The position numbers and the translations under genes were made by a program. The notes beneath the pieces were generated by a model. That model was given only the letters and a program-made list of their open reading frames with translations, had not been told where the DNA came from and made no database searches. DNA of 64,000 nt from Methanoculleus chikugoensis (GTDB lineage Archaea > Halobacteriota > Methanomicrobia > Methanomicrobiales > Methanoculleaceae), in NCBI RefSeq assembly GCF_019669965.1, contig NZ_AP019781.1, forward strand, positions 2,419,092 to 2,483,091. Reading direction: 5' to 3'. Of the stretch, positions 24,897-33,954 are shown one piece after another; within the stretch, counting starts at the first letter, position 1; every line of letters starts with the position of its first letter.

Positions 24897-25157
24897 CTAC
24901 CTCCCCAGGTGCTTCAGCGCCTCCTTCGCCTCCATGACCGGGTGCATCTCGGTGTAGCCGAGATCGCCCCAGGGATAACCGGCTTTCAGGAGTGCTACGG
25001 AATCCTCCACCTCGACCAGCCGGAAGACCGTGTTGCTGCCGAGATCGAGCCACTCGTTGATGACGATCATCCCGTCAGGGGTCTTCTCCACGGCCCGCAT
25101 CTCCATGACCTCGCCGGTTCTCCCGGGCTCCCAGGTGAAGATACTCATGAACTGCAT
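24897..25157 (-). CDS. DUF3303-like small protein
   Basis: An 86-residue protein beginning MQFMSIFTWEPGRTGEV and containing MIVINEWLDLGSNTVFRLVEVED, consistent with the DUF3303 family of small ferredoxin-fold proteins. The ATG at 25155-25157 gives the family start; the upstream 19 codons are not conserved-looking. It is convergent with the ABC operon, with 6 bases between stop codons. No function is known for the family. Confidence 0.65.
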   Translation of the reverse strand: MQFMSIFTWEPGRTGEVMEMRAVEKTPDGMIVINEWLDLGSNTVFRLVEVEDSVALLKAGYPWGDLGYTEMHPVMEAKEALKHLGR

Positions 25158-25256
25158 GGCAAACCACCCACTCCGTCTCCCGCCCGGCACGCCGGAACGG
25201 GCAGGTGACGTCAACGGGCCGCGGGTATAAATACCTGGTGCAGGGCGGGTCGCCCG

Positions 25257-26525
25257 TTACGCCGGCCGCTCCTTAACGGCGGCAGCGATGACCATGGCGG
25301 TGACGGCGGAGATCACGAGGAGGACGACCGTGTACTGGTCGGCCGTCCCTACGACCGCGACCAGGAGGATGGAGGTCAGGGGCGCCCCGAGGGCGAGGGT
25401 GAGGGCCGCGGCCTCGATGCAGAGGACGAAGATGCCGACCGGGATGCCGGGGAATACGAGGTGCAGGGCAAGCCCGATCAGCGTCGACGAGAAGATGATG
25501 GGAAAGAGGGGGCCGCCGATGTACCCGCTCTTGAACGAGAGCGCGAGCAGGATGATTTTCAGGATCGCTACGCCGAGCAGCATCCCGACCCCGAGCCGGG
25601 CCGGGTCGGCGATGATCCCGTGCAACTGGCCCTCCCCGGAGAAGAGCACCTCCGGGACGAAGTAGCCGGCGCACGCGATGACCGCCCCGGCGGCGAGGAC
25701 GCGGGCGACGACTGCATCTCCGAACACCCTGTCCATGATCGTCTCGACGGTCTGCATGGCGACTCCCGCAAAGACCGCGAGGAGCGAGCCGAGGATGCCC
25801 AGGGTGATCGCGTAGAGGATGTAGCCGGGATACAGCCCGCCGATCGGCTCGAACGGGATGCTCCGCGCAAAGGAGGGGAGCCCCAGGAGCAGGTAGAAGA
25901 GGTAGCCGACGGTGCCGGCGAGCAGGTTCCAGGTGAGGAACCGGAAGGCGTTTTTGTTTCCGCCGACCTGGAACTCGGTGGCGAACACCCCGGTAAAGAG
26001 CACGTTGCCGACGATCCCGTTGAACGCCGATGCCAGGGCGGCGACGTCGAGCCCGAGCGCGGCCCCGGGCGACTCGATCCTGAGCCGGTCGCGGACGTAG
26101 GAGGAGACGTAGCCGATGAGAACGGTGATGGTTCCTTCCGGCCCGACACTTGCCCCGGAGAGGAGCGAGAAGAGCGACGAGAGGAGGGCGCCGGGAAACG
26201 TCCGGTAATCGGGTTTCTCGCCTCCGCCTTTGAGCGAGTCGGTGAACCCGCCGTGGATGACGGTCGGTGCGTTCAGATACCTGCGGCAGAGGCCGACGAG
26301 CAGCGAAAAGAGCAGCACCCCGGCCGGAACCGCCCAGGGGGCGCCGTGCATGAAGCCGCTCTCGGACCAGACGGCGTTGTCGAGCAACCCGTAGAGACCC
26401 AGGTAGGCGACCGTGAACGCGATCGCGATCACGGCGATGAGGACAACCTGCCGGAGGGGCGCTGTTCGTTCCCGGCCGCCGGCTCGCGTTCCCGAACTGT
26501 CTACAGAGACAGGCATCGCAGGCAC
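25257..26525 (-). CDS. ClC-family chloride channel/transporter
   Basis: A 422-residue membrane protein with about ten hydrophobic segments. The pore-region motifs are SGASVGPEGTITVLIGY near residue 123 (the GPEG form of the anion-binding motif, with the presumed gating Glu) and SGYIGGPLFPIIFSS near residue 330 (helix start of the C-terminal half). The inverted repeat of ClC proteins fits. It may be a channel or a proton-coupled exchanger. It stands as a single gene, divergent from none, 99 bases after the start of the DUF3303-like gene. Confidence 0.85.
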   Translation of the reverse strand: MPAMPVSVDSSGTRAGGRERTAPLRQVVLIAVIAIAFTVAYLGLYGLLDNAVWSESGFMHGAPWAVPAGVLLFSLLVGLCRRYLNAPTVIHGGFTDSLKGGGEKPDYRTFPGALLSSLFSLLSGASVGPEGTITVLIGYVSSYVRDRLRIESPGAALGLDVAALASAFNGIVGNVLFTGVFATEFQVGGNKNAFRFLTWNLLAGTVGYLFYLLLGLPSFARSIPFEPIGGLYPGYILYAITLGILGSLLAVFAGVAMQTVETIMDRVFGDAVVARVLAAGAVIACAGYFVPEVLFSGEGQLHGIIADPARLGVGMLLGVAILKIILLALSFKSGYIGGPLFPIIFSSTLIGLALHLVFPGIPVGIFVLCIEAAALTLALGAPLTSILLVAVVGTADQYTVVLLVISAVTAMVIAAAVKERPA

Positions 26526-26609
26526 GGCATCACCGTTCCGGGCAATCGTGCGGCCGGTTCCAACCGTCCGCCGAAAAAAACAGCCGTTCCCCGGACCTGC
26601 TGTCCGGGG

Positions 26610-27101
26610 TTACCTCCGCCGGGGCCGCGTCTCGACCCGCTCGGTCGTCACGACATCGGGCGGCGGAGTCTCCTCACGCCGCATGGCTTCCGCCTCCTCG
26701 CGGGTCGGCGGGGTCATGGTCCCGGCCGACTGGATGAGGCTGTAGTCCGCTTCCCGGGGCCAGTGGTCCTCGTCGAAGCCCGGCAGGTCGTCCAGCCGCT
26801 GCTTGTCGATGTTCACGACAAAGTTGTCGTCGCCGGGGCGGTAGATCACGGCTTCCGGCGGGATGGCGAACCTCTTTGCCGCCATGCCGAGCACGCCGCC
26901 GTACCTGAGCACCAGGTACTGCACCTTGCCCTCGGGGAACCCGATCCGCATATCCGAGATCTCCCCGAGGTCGTCTCCCTGCGGGTTGATCACGTTTTTG
27001 TCCAGGATGTCGTCGGCCGACATGAACCACTCCTCGCCGGCCGTCCGCGTCCTGCGTTCGAGAATTACCTCCGATCTCTCCTGCATCTCCTTCATCTCCA
27101 T
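26610..27101 (-). CDS. PRC-barrel domain protein
   Basis: A 163-residue protein. The domain starts near residue 25 (MSADDILDKNVINPQGDDLG, then EISDMRIGFPEGKVQYLVLRYGG), with the short beta barrel and the helix at VVNIDKQRLDDLPGF. The C-terminal 30 residues are acidic and basic and probably disordered (TPPTREEAEAMRRE...RRR). The ATG at 27099-27101 is preferred over longer frames, because those run through the gene at 27288 on the other strand. PRC-barrel proteins bind RNA or other proteins; the role here is unknown. Confidence 0.75.
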   Translation of the reverse strand: MEMKEMQERSEVILERRTRTAGEEWFMSADDILDKNVINPQGDDLGEISDMRIGFPEGKVQYLVLRYGGVLGMAAKRFAIPPEAVIYRPGDDNFVVNIDKQRLDDLPGFDEDHWPREADYSLIQSAGTMTPPTREEAEAMRREETPPPDVVTTERVETRPRRR

Positions 27102-27287
27102 CGCCCCCGTATCCAGGGGGACACGCCCCACACCGGGGGCGTGCACTGAGTGCCGGGAGTCCTTAAAATGATTTGCACACCGCGACCGGGAGGCAGCCCG
27201 ACCTCCGGGGAGGGGTGCCCCCTGCCGGAATAGGCGCCGGATTGCCGCCTTTACTCCGGAATAAGCCTCATCCTGGGCCTGAGTGAA

Positions 27288-27620
27288 ATGGATGAAGTTA
27301 TTACGGGGTGCGACAATCCCCTCTTCATGGGGCCTACTGTCAAACTGGATCTCACCACGATCCTCCAGGCAACAGGCGAGTTGCAGCACTTTCTGGACCT
27401 GGGCGCTGCCCGCCTGCGAGCGGAAGGGACGTTGCCGGAAGAGGCATCCGAGGAGTTGATATTTTCCATGGCCGACGAACTCGAGGAACACCTGCAGACG
27501 ATGCGCGACCGGCAGGGGTCCGCGAGCATCGGCGATCTCCGGGTCTGGACCCGGGCCTGGATCGACGATCGGCAGGAGAGTCTCGCCCGGAATCCGTCGC
27601 GGGGCGGAGATCGGGGATGA
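27288..27620 (+). CDS. Hypothetical helical protein
   Basis: A 110-residue protein, mostly helical and acidic (LQATGELQHFLDLGAARLRAE, SMADELEEHLQTMRDR). A second possible start is Met14 (27327). It has no membrane segment or known motif. It ends about 100 bases before the putative metallopeptidase on the same strand. The low Lys and high Asp/Glu content matches other cytoplasmic proteins in the window. Confidence 0.5.
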   Translation: MDEVITGCDNPLFMGPTVKLDLTTILQATGELQHFLDLGAARLRAEGTLPEEASEELIFSMADELEEHLQTMRDRQGSASIGDLRVWTRAWIDDRQESLARNPSRGGDRG

Positions 27621-27726
27621 CCGGCCGGCGAGTATCCCCGGAAGGCGGGCGGTGCCCGGCGGCTTCGCCGGGGCTGCTCCCGGAGAGACCCCACGATTTA
27701 TCAGCACGCGCACCCATGCGCACCCG

Positions 27727-28221
27727 ATGCCTCACTTCGACCTCTTCTTCAAGACCGAAGATCTGCGGCGGAGGCTTGAGCCGCACCTGAACCTCATCCT
27801 GCCATTCTTCGAGTTCACCGTCCGGACGGGCACCCCGGAGGTCCGCTACTTCGACCAGAAGGACCCAATGTGGAAGGAGTTCCCGTTCCCGGTCCCTGAC
27901 GGAACCGTCTACGTCTTCGACGACGAGATCCCCGCCCGGGCGCTCGGGGGTGGGATGCAGAACCGGGCGAGCATCCGGGTCACACGCGAAGACACGGACG
28001 ACGAAGCGCTCGTCCTCCGCATCTGGCACGAGATCCTGCACGCGATCGGGCAGCCGGCGGACGATATGGCCAGGCGGACCGGTGAATGGCAGAGTGTCTC
28101 CGAACGGCTCGTGTGGGCGGCATGGCAGTCGCTCTCCCGACCGCTCGACGTGCCGTTCTGGCACCGGAAGTTTTATGCCTGGCTGACGGAGCGGGCGGCG
28201 AGCGGGGTGGGGGGAAGGTAG
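27727..28221 (+). CDS. Putative zinc metallopeptidase-like protein (HExxH)
   Basis: A 164-residue protein with HEILH at about residues 101-105 (RIWHEILHAIGQPADDMARR), fitting HExxH. No signal peptide is present. The N-terminal half (PHFDLFFKTEDLRRRL ... FFEFTVRTGTPEVRYFDQKD) is compact and globular. The C-terminus ends WHRKFYAWLTERAASG. The ATG at 27727 is chosen because the longer frame from 27652 adds a low-complexity Gly/Ala/Pro stretch. A third zinc ligand cannot be assigned, so the activity is a suggestion only. Confidence 0.55.
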   Translation: MPHFDLFFKTEDLRRRLEPHLNLILPFFEFTVRTGTPEVRYFDQKDPMWKEFPFPVPDGTVYVFDDEIPARALGGGMQNRASIRVTREDTDDEALVLRIWHEILHAIGQPADDMARRTGEWQSVSERLVWAAWQSLSRPLDVPFWHRKFYAWLTERAASGVGGR

Positions 28222-28307
28222 AATTGCGGGCAGGAACGGAGCCCCTGCGGCCATCGGGGACTACACCTGCCGCAAATAATATCAGCAGGCGAAACTGATC
28301 TGAGAGA

Positions 28308-29225
28308 ATGAGATCTCTCGCGATTTCATTCACTGTCCTGCTTGCTCTCGGCCTGTCTCTGATCTCAGCCGGTTGCATGCAGAGCGATTCCAGTACCGCT
28401 GTCCCGACACCGGAGAGCACTACCGTACCGCAGGCACAGTATACCTCGAATGAGACGCTCGTCGCCTTCGTCGAGAGTGCGGTTGCCTATGTGCAAGAAA
28501 ACGGCAAGAAGACCGCCCTTGCCGAGTTTAACGACCCGAACGGAGCGTTTGTCCGGGGTGAACTCTATATCTACGCGTATGACTTCAACGGCACCACCCT
28601 CGCCCACCCGGTCAACCCGGAAAAGGTCGGTGTCAACCGCCTGAATGAGACCGAGGGGGGTGTTGGGACGTTCCTCCGGGAGATGAACGATGCTGTCAGG
28701 AACGGGGACGGTTTCGGTCGGATTGCCTACATCAACCCCACGCGTGGCCGGACGCTTGAGTCGAAACTGGCGTACGGGGTGCAGGTGGACGAGGACTGGT
28801 GGCTTGGCTCCGGGATCTACACGGGGTCCGCCGATCTGCCCGCGGCAGCAAACCCGACGATCCGGGCCGATTACCCTGCGATGGTCGGCGTCTGGAGAGC
28901 GGACGACGGCACCGTGTACTTCCTGAACGACACGATCGACAAGATGCCCGCCGGAGAGAACAGATGGGTGGTCACCGCGCAGGACGACCGGGTCATCAGC
29001 GGGTTCAAGATATTCTCCCTGCCGGACGGAACGGTGGAGAACCAGACGTTTGTAGGCATATTTAACCCGGACGGAGAGACCATCTCGTTCATCGACCGGC
29101 CGGGAGAATGGGCGACGGGATCCCTGGCCGATCAGAACACCCTCTTCATCGCCTGGACGAACCCGGGCGATGATACGGCAACGATGGCGGGCTCCCTGAT
29201 CCTGCATCGGGATATCACAGCGTGA
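28308..29225 (+). CDS. Lipoprotein with a Cache-like sensor domain
   Basis: A 305-residue exported protein. Signal TVLLALGLSLISAGC has the lipid-modified Cys near residue 23, followed by a Thr/Pro/Ser linker. The folded part begins VAFVESAVAYVQENGKKTAL and contains GELYIYAYDFNGTTLAHPV, then YGVQVDEDWWLGSGIYTG. This is the single-Cache domain pattern that binds small ligands outside the cell. The final segment is another beta domain (RVISGFKIFSLPDGTVENQT). No signalling domain is attached, so it could be a ligand-binding partner for a separate receptor (inference). Confidence 0.75.
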   Translation: MRSLAISFTVLLALGLSLISAGCMQSDSSTAVPTPESTTVPQAQYTSNETLVAFVESAVAYVQENGKKTALAEFNDPNGAFVRGELYIYAYDFNGTTLAHPVNPEKVGVNRLNETEGGVGTFLREMNDAVRNGDGFGRIAYINPTRGRTLESKLAYGVQVDEDWWLGSGIYTGSADLPAAANPTIRADYPAMVGVWRADDGTVYFLNDTIDKMPAGENRWVVTAQDDRVISGFKIFSLPDGTVENQTFVGIFNPDGETISFIDRPGEWATGSLADQNTLFIAWTNPGDDTATMAGSLILHRDITA

Positions 29226-29401
29226 ACGACCCCTCCGCTTGCGCAGAGGGTCTTCCCGCGCGTGCCGCCGCCGGGCCATGCGCGGACACATTTCTCCCCT
29301 TTTTGATGCGGGCCGGATGATCGGGGACATCCTCGCCTTCGATCCGGAATCTCCCCGTCACACCCGCATTTTTATGAATAACCCCGGAGAAATTATGATC
29401 G

Positions 29402-30664
29402 ATGAAACTGCCGTACGGGAGCCGGTCCGGGAAGGGTAGCGGGGCAGGAGTCCCGGCGATCTCACCGGGCGAGTTCTCGCAGAGACTTGCGTCCACCCGG
29501 ATCGAGGCGGAGAAGATCCTCAATGCGGCAGAGAACGACCTCGCAACCCTCACCGGGATGAAGTGGAGTCTTGAGTACACGTCGCCCATCCTCGGAGCGG
29601 CGATCCTGATCAACCTGGGGCTCCTGTTCACATACACCGGGGAGTATTACCTCTACTGGATCATGGCGTCCTTCATATTCCTGATGATAAACCCCTTCCT
29701 CCTTCTCCTCCCGACCGATACGGGGGATCTGAAGTCCTACGTCCGGTATTTCAACGATCTCAGGAATCGTGAGAGAACGGGCTTCGAGGAGATCATCTCG
29801 TGGGAGAGTCTCGAAAAGGGCGCCGCCGTTCCTGCCGAGGCGATAGAGGCAGTCAAACGGCTCACGCAGCAGAGGAGATCCCTCTATGAACTCGGGTGGA
29901 ACCTCTTCTTCATCAACTGCCAGCCGCTCGCCCCGGGCTTTCTCGTGCTCTTCGCCCTCTCCTCGGTGTTCGCACTTGCAGGCTGGCTCGTGAACGGCGA
30001 GTTCGAGACGTACTCCGCCGTGATCGTCGTCATCCAGTCCGCCGCAATCATCGTCTTCTACGTCGCGATCGTGTATGTGCAGCCGTACTCGCGGGGCTTT
30101 TTTGCAGGGATACTCGGTATGCAGTCCCGCATCAAAGCACGGTATAACGAGGCCTGGACCCAGGGGTTGAAGTATGCGCTCACCGCCGCCGTCGTGACGA
30201 CCGTTGCCGGCCTCATCTCCATCGCGGCGATCGTCCTCCCCGGGGTGACCTACAACAGTTTCATCTCGGCCGAGGCCGATATCGAGCTCGGGGCCGGCAT
30301 GTTCGCCCTCATCTTTCTGACGCAGATGATCGTCGTGCGGCACCTGCAGGGTGGTTACAGCCGCACACTCGTCGAATCCCTCCTGTCATCCAGGATCGAG
30401 ACGATCCGCGAGGAGGTGCTTCCGGCCGTCGAAGACCTCGTCCCGGCGTCGCTCGGCGATGGGGTGACTCCCCGGATGGCGGAAGACCTCGAGAGGATAA
30501 CCCTCGATCTCGCCCGGTACCGGGCGCTCAAGATCGACTACGCGTCGCTCTTCGACTATTTCCCCGTCTGTATGGTGACGCCTGACGTCGGTGCCATCAT
30601 GCATTTCGCCGGGACGGTGGATGGCGGCCGCGGAAGAACCCCGACCGACAGGGCGACAGCGTAG
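29402..30664 (+). CDS. Hypothetical multi-helix membrane protein
   Basis: A 420-residue protein. A 50-residue helical N-terminus (SRLASTRIEAEKILNAAEND region) precedes two membrane helices (PILGAAILINLGLLFTYTG and YWIMASFIFLMINPFLLLLP). A soluble helical segment follows, then two or more further helices between residues 175 and 310. The C-terminus after residue 330 is soluble. No known family is recognised. The start overlaps no neighbour. Its role is unknown. Confidence 0.65.
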   Translation: MKLPYGSRSGKGSGAGVPAISPGEFSQRLASTRIEAEKILNAAENDLATLTGMKWSLEYTSPILGAAILINLGLLFTYTGEYYLYWIMASFIFLMINPFLLLLPTDTGDLKSYVRYFNDLRNRERTGFEEIISWESLEKGAAVPAEAIEAVKRLTQQRRSLYELGWNLFFINCQPLAPGFLVLFALSSVFALAGWLVNGEFETYSAVIVVIQSAAIIVFYVAIVYVQPYSRGFFAGILGMQSRIKARYNEAWTQGLKYALTAAVVTTVAGLISIAAIVLPGVTYNSFISAEADIELGAGMFALIFLTQMIVVRHLQGGYSRTLVESLLSSRIETIREEVLPAVEDLVPASLGDGVTPRMAEDLERITLDLARYRALKIDYASLFDYFPVCMVTPDVGAIMHFAGTVDGGRGRTPTDRATA

Positions 30665-31006
30665 TCGGGTTGTCCGGGCACGAAGTCCGTGGGTGCCTAC
30701 GGGGTTCCCGGCAGTTCTCCGTCCGGTAATTCGGGAGCCGACCGGTCCTCATCAGCGTCCGCGATGCCGTCCCGCCATAACCGGCTCCGCTGTTTGAGCG
30801 AACCATATCCGCCCGTTTCTGTATTGCCTTCCGGCAGGATCCGGGAGAGAGCCCAACGTTTCGCTCGCTCGCGTGCATCCGGCCCTTATTCCTGGAACCA
30901 CCGCGTGAGATGGATAGAAAGGGGAAACCTGCTCGAACGATGCGAGGATATGTATATGAAGGAAAACGATGAATAGAACCAGTCAAAGAAGAAACTGGGT
31001 ACCTGT
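30665..31006. other. Gap without a supportable gene
   Basis: About 340 bases with no convincing gene. Near the end there is TATGTATATG (about 30950-30959), a possible TATA element for the small basic protein gene that starts at 31007. Confidence 0.4.
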
Positions 31007-31144
31007 ATGCCGACGAGCAAGAAACAGATGGAGAAACTGAACCGGGCAAAGAAGGCCAAGGCAGAAGAACTCGCGCAGCAGGCGGCCGGGGGCAGCGAAG
31101 CCGCCAAGAAGAAACTCAAGAAACTCCAGAAGAAGATCAAGTGA
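31007..31144 (+). CDS. Small Lys-rich basic protein
   Basis: A 45-residue protein (MPTSKKQMEKLNRAKKAKAE at the start, ending KKLKKLQKKIK). More than a third of the residues are Lys, and the sequence is predicted to form one long amphipathic helix with an Ala/Gly break in the middle. It has a TATA-like element 50 bases upstream and a T-rich stretch after its stop. It could be a nucleic acid-binding peptide. Confidence 0.55.
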   Translation: MPTSKKQMEKLNRAKKAKAEELAQQAAGGSEAAKKKLKKLQKKIK

Positions 31145-31157
31145 TCTTCACGGGATA

Positions 31158-31175
31158 GCCACTTTTTTATCGCTT
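31158..31175 (+). terminator. Probable terminator (T-run)
   Basis: CACTTTTTTATCGCTTTAT begins 14 bases after the stop of the small basic protein gene. Archaeal termination commonly occurs at such T-runs. Confidence 0.35.
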
Positions 31176-31382
31176 TATATGGGTTAATTGAGAGAATAGA
31201 TCCCTCTCAGCCGCAGAATGCCCGGTCGAGACCGCCATCGCTCTCGAAGGGGGCCGAGGGAATACTCCAGGAAACGGCCGGGAGGAAGCGCGGCGGGGCT
31301 GCGGCTTGATTGCCCCGAGTCCTGAACGACGGACGTTGCGGCGGATCACAACCCTTATTCCCGCAAAAAGAACACCCTCCAT

Positions 31383-33428
31383 GTGAAACACGTCCTTCTG
31401 ACCGTTCTCCTTATCGCCGTTCTCGCCTGCGCGGGGTGCTCCGCCCCGGCCGGGACGGCGACCCCCGATCCCGTATCGCAGTCACCCGAGAGTGAGTTCG
31501 CCCTCAATGAATCCGTCCATCCGGGCGACGACTTCTATGCATACGTGAACGATGCATGGATGGCGGGGCACCCTATCCCGGCCGATAAGCAGTATTACGC
31601 GACGTTCACCGAGATGCGGGACCGGGTGGATAATGACCTCCATGCCCTCTTCCTGAACGCTTCGGCCGTCCCGGCCGGGGATGCGGACCGGAACATCACC
31701 CTCATCGGTCGGTTCTACCTGTCGGGGGTGGATAACGGGACGATCGATCGGGAAGGGCTCTCCGGGATCTCCGATCTCCTTCTAGCGATCGATGGGATCG
31801 ATTCCCGTGCCGATCTGACCGCGACCACGATCGTTCTTCTGGAGCAGGGCTTTTCCCCGGCGTACTACTACTGGGCCGGGGTTAACCCCGAGGACAGCAC
31901 CGAGGTTGTCCCGGCCCTTTACCAGGGCGGGCTCGGGCTGCCGGACCGGGACTACTACCTCCGAAACGACATCGGGAGCGTGGAACTCCAGGATGCCTAC
32001 CGGGAGCACATAGCCCGGGTGCTGATGCTGGCAGGAGAGACCGCCGGGCGGGCCGCCACCGACGCAGAGACCGTCTATGCGATGGAAAAGGCCCTTGCGG
32101 CGGCCCATCTCGGTGCGGAGGAGAACCGCGACCCGCAGAAGACCACGAACATTTACACGCTTGCCGAACTGGAAGAAGAGTTCCCGGCGATCGGGTGGGG
32201 GACCCTTGCCGCCATCCCGGGCTCCGGGCCGGTCGGCGAGGTACACGTCTACCAGCCGGGCTACGTGGAGGGACTCGACTCCCTGCTCGCGACCGCTCCG
32301 CTCAAAGACTGGAAGGTCTACCTGCGCTACCGGCTGATCGACCAGGCGTCTCCCTACCTTGGGGCGTCGTTCGAGGAGGAGCACTTCGCCTTCTACAAGA
32401 CGACGCTCTACGGTGTCCCGGAGATGAAGCCCCGGTGGCAGCGTGTCGTCAATACGGAGAGCGAACTCCTCGGCGACCTGGTGGGCCGGGCGTACGTCGA
32501 CCGGTACGTCGACCCCCGGACCCGGGATATGGTATCGGGGATGGTCGCTGCCATCCGCGAGACCTTCGACGAACGGATAGCGGACCTCGCCTGGATGAGC
32601 GAGCCCACGAAGGCCGCGGCCCACGAGAAACTTGCTGCCATGGGGGAGAAGATCGCGTATCCCGACCAATGGACGGACTACTCCGGGCTGAACCTCTCGG
32701 ACTCGTACGTGGCAAACGTCCGTGCCGCAAAGGCCCACTCCTTCATCCACGGTCCCGAAGGGCTTGAGAAGGTCGGCGGCCCGGTCGACCGGAGCATCTG
32801 GTTCGTCCCCCCGCAGACGGTGAACGCCTTCTACGACCCGACCGGAAACGAGATGGTCTTCCCCGCGGCCGTCCTCCAGCCGCCGCTATTCGACCCCGAT
32901 GCGGATCCCGCCTTCAACTACGCGGCGCTCGGCTGGGTGATCGGGCACGAGATGACGCACGGCTTCGACGACCAGGGAAGGCAGTACGATAAAGACGGGA
33001 ACCTGAAGGACTGGTGGACGGAGGAGGACGCCGCGAACTTCAACGACCGGACGGCCCTGCTCGTCGCCGAGTACAACGCTTTCGAGGCGCTTCCCGGCCT
33101 TTACGTCAACGGGAACCTCACCCTCGGGGAGAACATCGCCGACTTCGGCGGCCTGACCATAGCCTACCACGCCTGGAAGAAGGCGGAGAACGGGTCGGCC
33201 GATCCGGCAGCGGACCGGCGGTTCTTCCTCGCGGCCCCAATCATCTGGAGGGCGAACGACCGGGAGGATTCGCTCCGGAACCTGGTGCTGACCGACCCCC
33301 ATTCCCCGGAGAAGTTCCGGGTGAACGGCGCCCTCTTCAACATCCCGGAGTTCTACGACGCTTTCCCGGAGATCCAGCCCGGCGACGTCCTCTACCGGGA
33401 CGCCGAGGTGAGGCCCGTCATCTGGTGA
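31383..33428 (+). CDS. M13-family metallopeptidase (neprilysin-like), lipoprotein
   Basis: A 681-residue zinc endopeptidase anchored outside the cell. A GTG start gives the lipoprotein signal VLLTVLLIAVLACAGC, with the Cys at residue 19. The chain then follows the M13 pattern: PGDDFYAYVNDAWM at the start of the mature domain, AYYYW-type and NPEDS segments, and the active site VIGHEMTHGFDDQGRQYDKD near residue 523. The second metal-site motif GENIADFGGL lies near residue 580, followed by the family C-terminus RVNGALFNIPEFYDAF and YRDAEVRPVIW. The length fits the family (about 650-700). A T-run follows the stop at about 33447-33452. It probably digests extracellular peptides. Confidence 0.93.
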   Translation: MKHVLLTVLLIAVLACAGCSAPAGTATPDPVSQSPESEFALNESVHPGDDFYAYVNDAWMAGHPIPADKQYYATFTEMRDRVDNDLHALFLNASAVPAGDADRNITLIGRFYLSGVDNGTIDREGLSGISDLLLAIDGIDSRADLTATTIVLLEQGFSPAYYYWAGVNPEDSTEVVPALYQGGLGLPDRDYYLRNDIGSVELQDAYREHIARVLMLAGETAGRAATDAETVYAMEKALAAAHLGAEENRDPQKTTNIYTLAELEEEFPAIGWGTLAAIPGSGPVGEVHVYQPGYVEGLDSLLATAPLKDWKVYLRYRLIDQASPYLGASFEEEHFAFYKTTLYGVPEMKPRWQRVVNTESELLGDLVGRAYVDRYVDPRTRDMVSGMVAAIRETFDERIADLAWMSEPTKAAAHEKLAAMGEKIAYPDQWTDYSGLNLSDSYVANVRAAKAHSFIHGPEGLEKVGGPVDRSIWFVPPQTVNAFYDPTGNEMVFPAAVLQPPLFDPDADPAFNYAALGWVIGHEMTHGFDDQGRQYDKDGNLKDWWTEEDAANFNDRTALLVAEYNAFEALPGLYVNGNLTLGENIADFGGLTIAYHAWKKAENGSADPAADRRFFLAAPIIWRANDREDSLRNLVLTDPHSPEKFRVNGALFNIPEFYDAFPEIQPGDVLYRDAEVRPVIW

Positions 33429-33443
33429 CGGGCGTTATCATAC

Positions 33444-33456
33444 ACCTTTTTTCATC
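33444..33456 (+). terminator. Probable terminator (T-run)
   Basis: ACACCTTTTTTCATC follows the stop of the M13 peptidase gene by about 15 bases. Confidence 0.3.
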
Positions 33457-33478
33457 TCCCGAACCGCCCGATCATGAT

Positions 33479-33691
33479 TCAGAGGAGTCCGGGCGCTCGC
33501 CGGCGATCAATCTCCGGCAGGATGTATCCGCAGTAGACCAGGTACAGCAGGAGAACCGAGAAAAGTGCGAGCGATGTTTCCAGGAACTCCATTGCTATAC
33601 CAAAGAGAAGGAACATCCCGACTGCTATCGCTATCAGCCGGGCTGCAACAGTAAGATTGTTTCCACCCTTTCCGGCCATACGGCCCCTCAC
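33479..33691 (-). CDS. Small two-helix membrane protein
   Basis: A 70-residue protein with two hydrophobic segments (TVAARLIAIAVGMFLLFGIAM and LALFSVLLLYLVYCGYILP). Met5 (33679) is an alternative start. It is convergent with the M13 peptidase gene. No family is recognised. Confidence 0.5.
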   Translation of the reverse strand: MRGRMAGKGGNNLTVAARLIAIAVGMFLLFGIAMEFLETSLALFSVLLLYLVYCGYILPEIDRRRAPGLL

Positions 33692-33954
33692 AAAGAGTAA
33701 AAAAGCCCGGCGGCCGGATTAATCTTCTGAAACATATCCCGCGGCAGAACGGGGAGGCGCGCCCGGGTTCCGACCCGGGCAAGGTCTCCATCCTCGCGCC
33801 CGACCGAAACATTTAGGATATATTAAATAGGGTCACGGCGATGACATGATATTTACCTTTCAGAAATATCCCGGATTCTACCGCACCATGGAATCTGAAG
33901 GATACTAATTGGATAATCCCGGAACAGGCGAGTTTCCAGGAGTGTCGGTTAATA

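Noticed and set aside
27102-27713. A long N-terminal extension of the PRC-barrel protein
   Set aside because: It runs across the gene at 27288-27620 on the other strand, and the domain protein has a good start at 27101.
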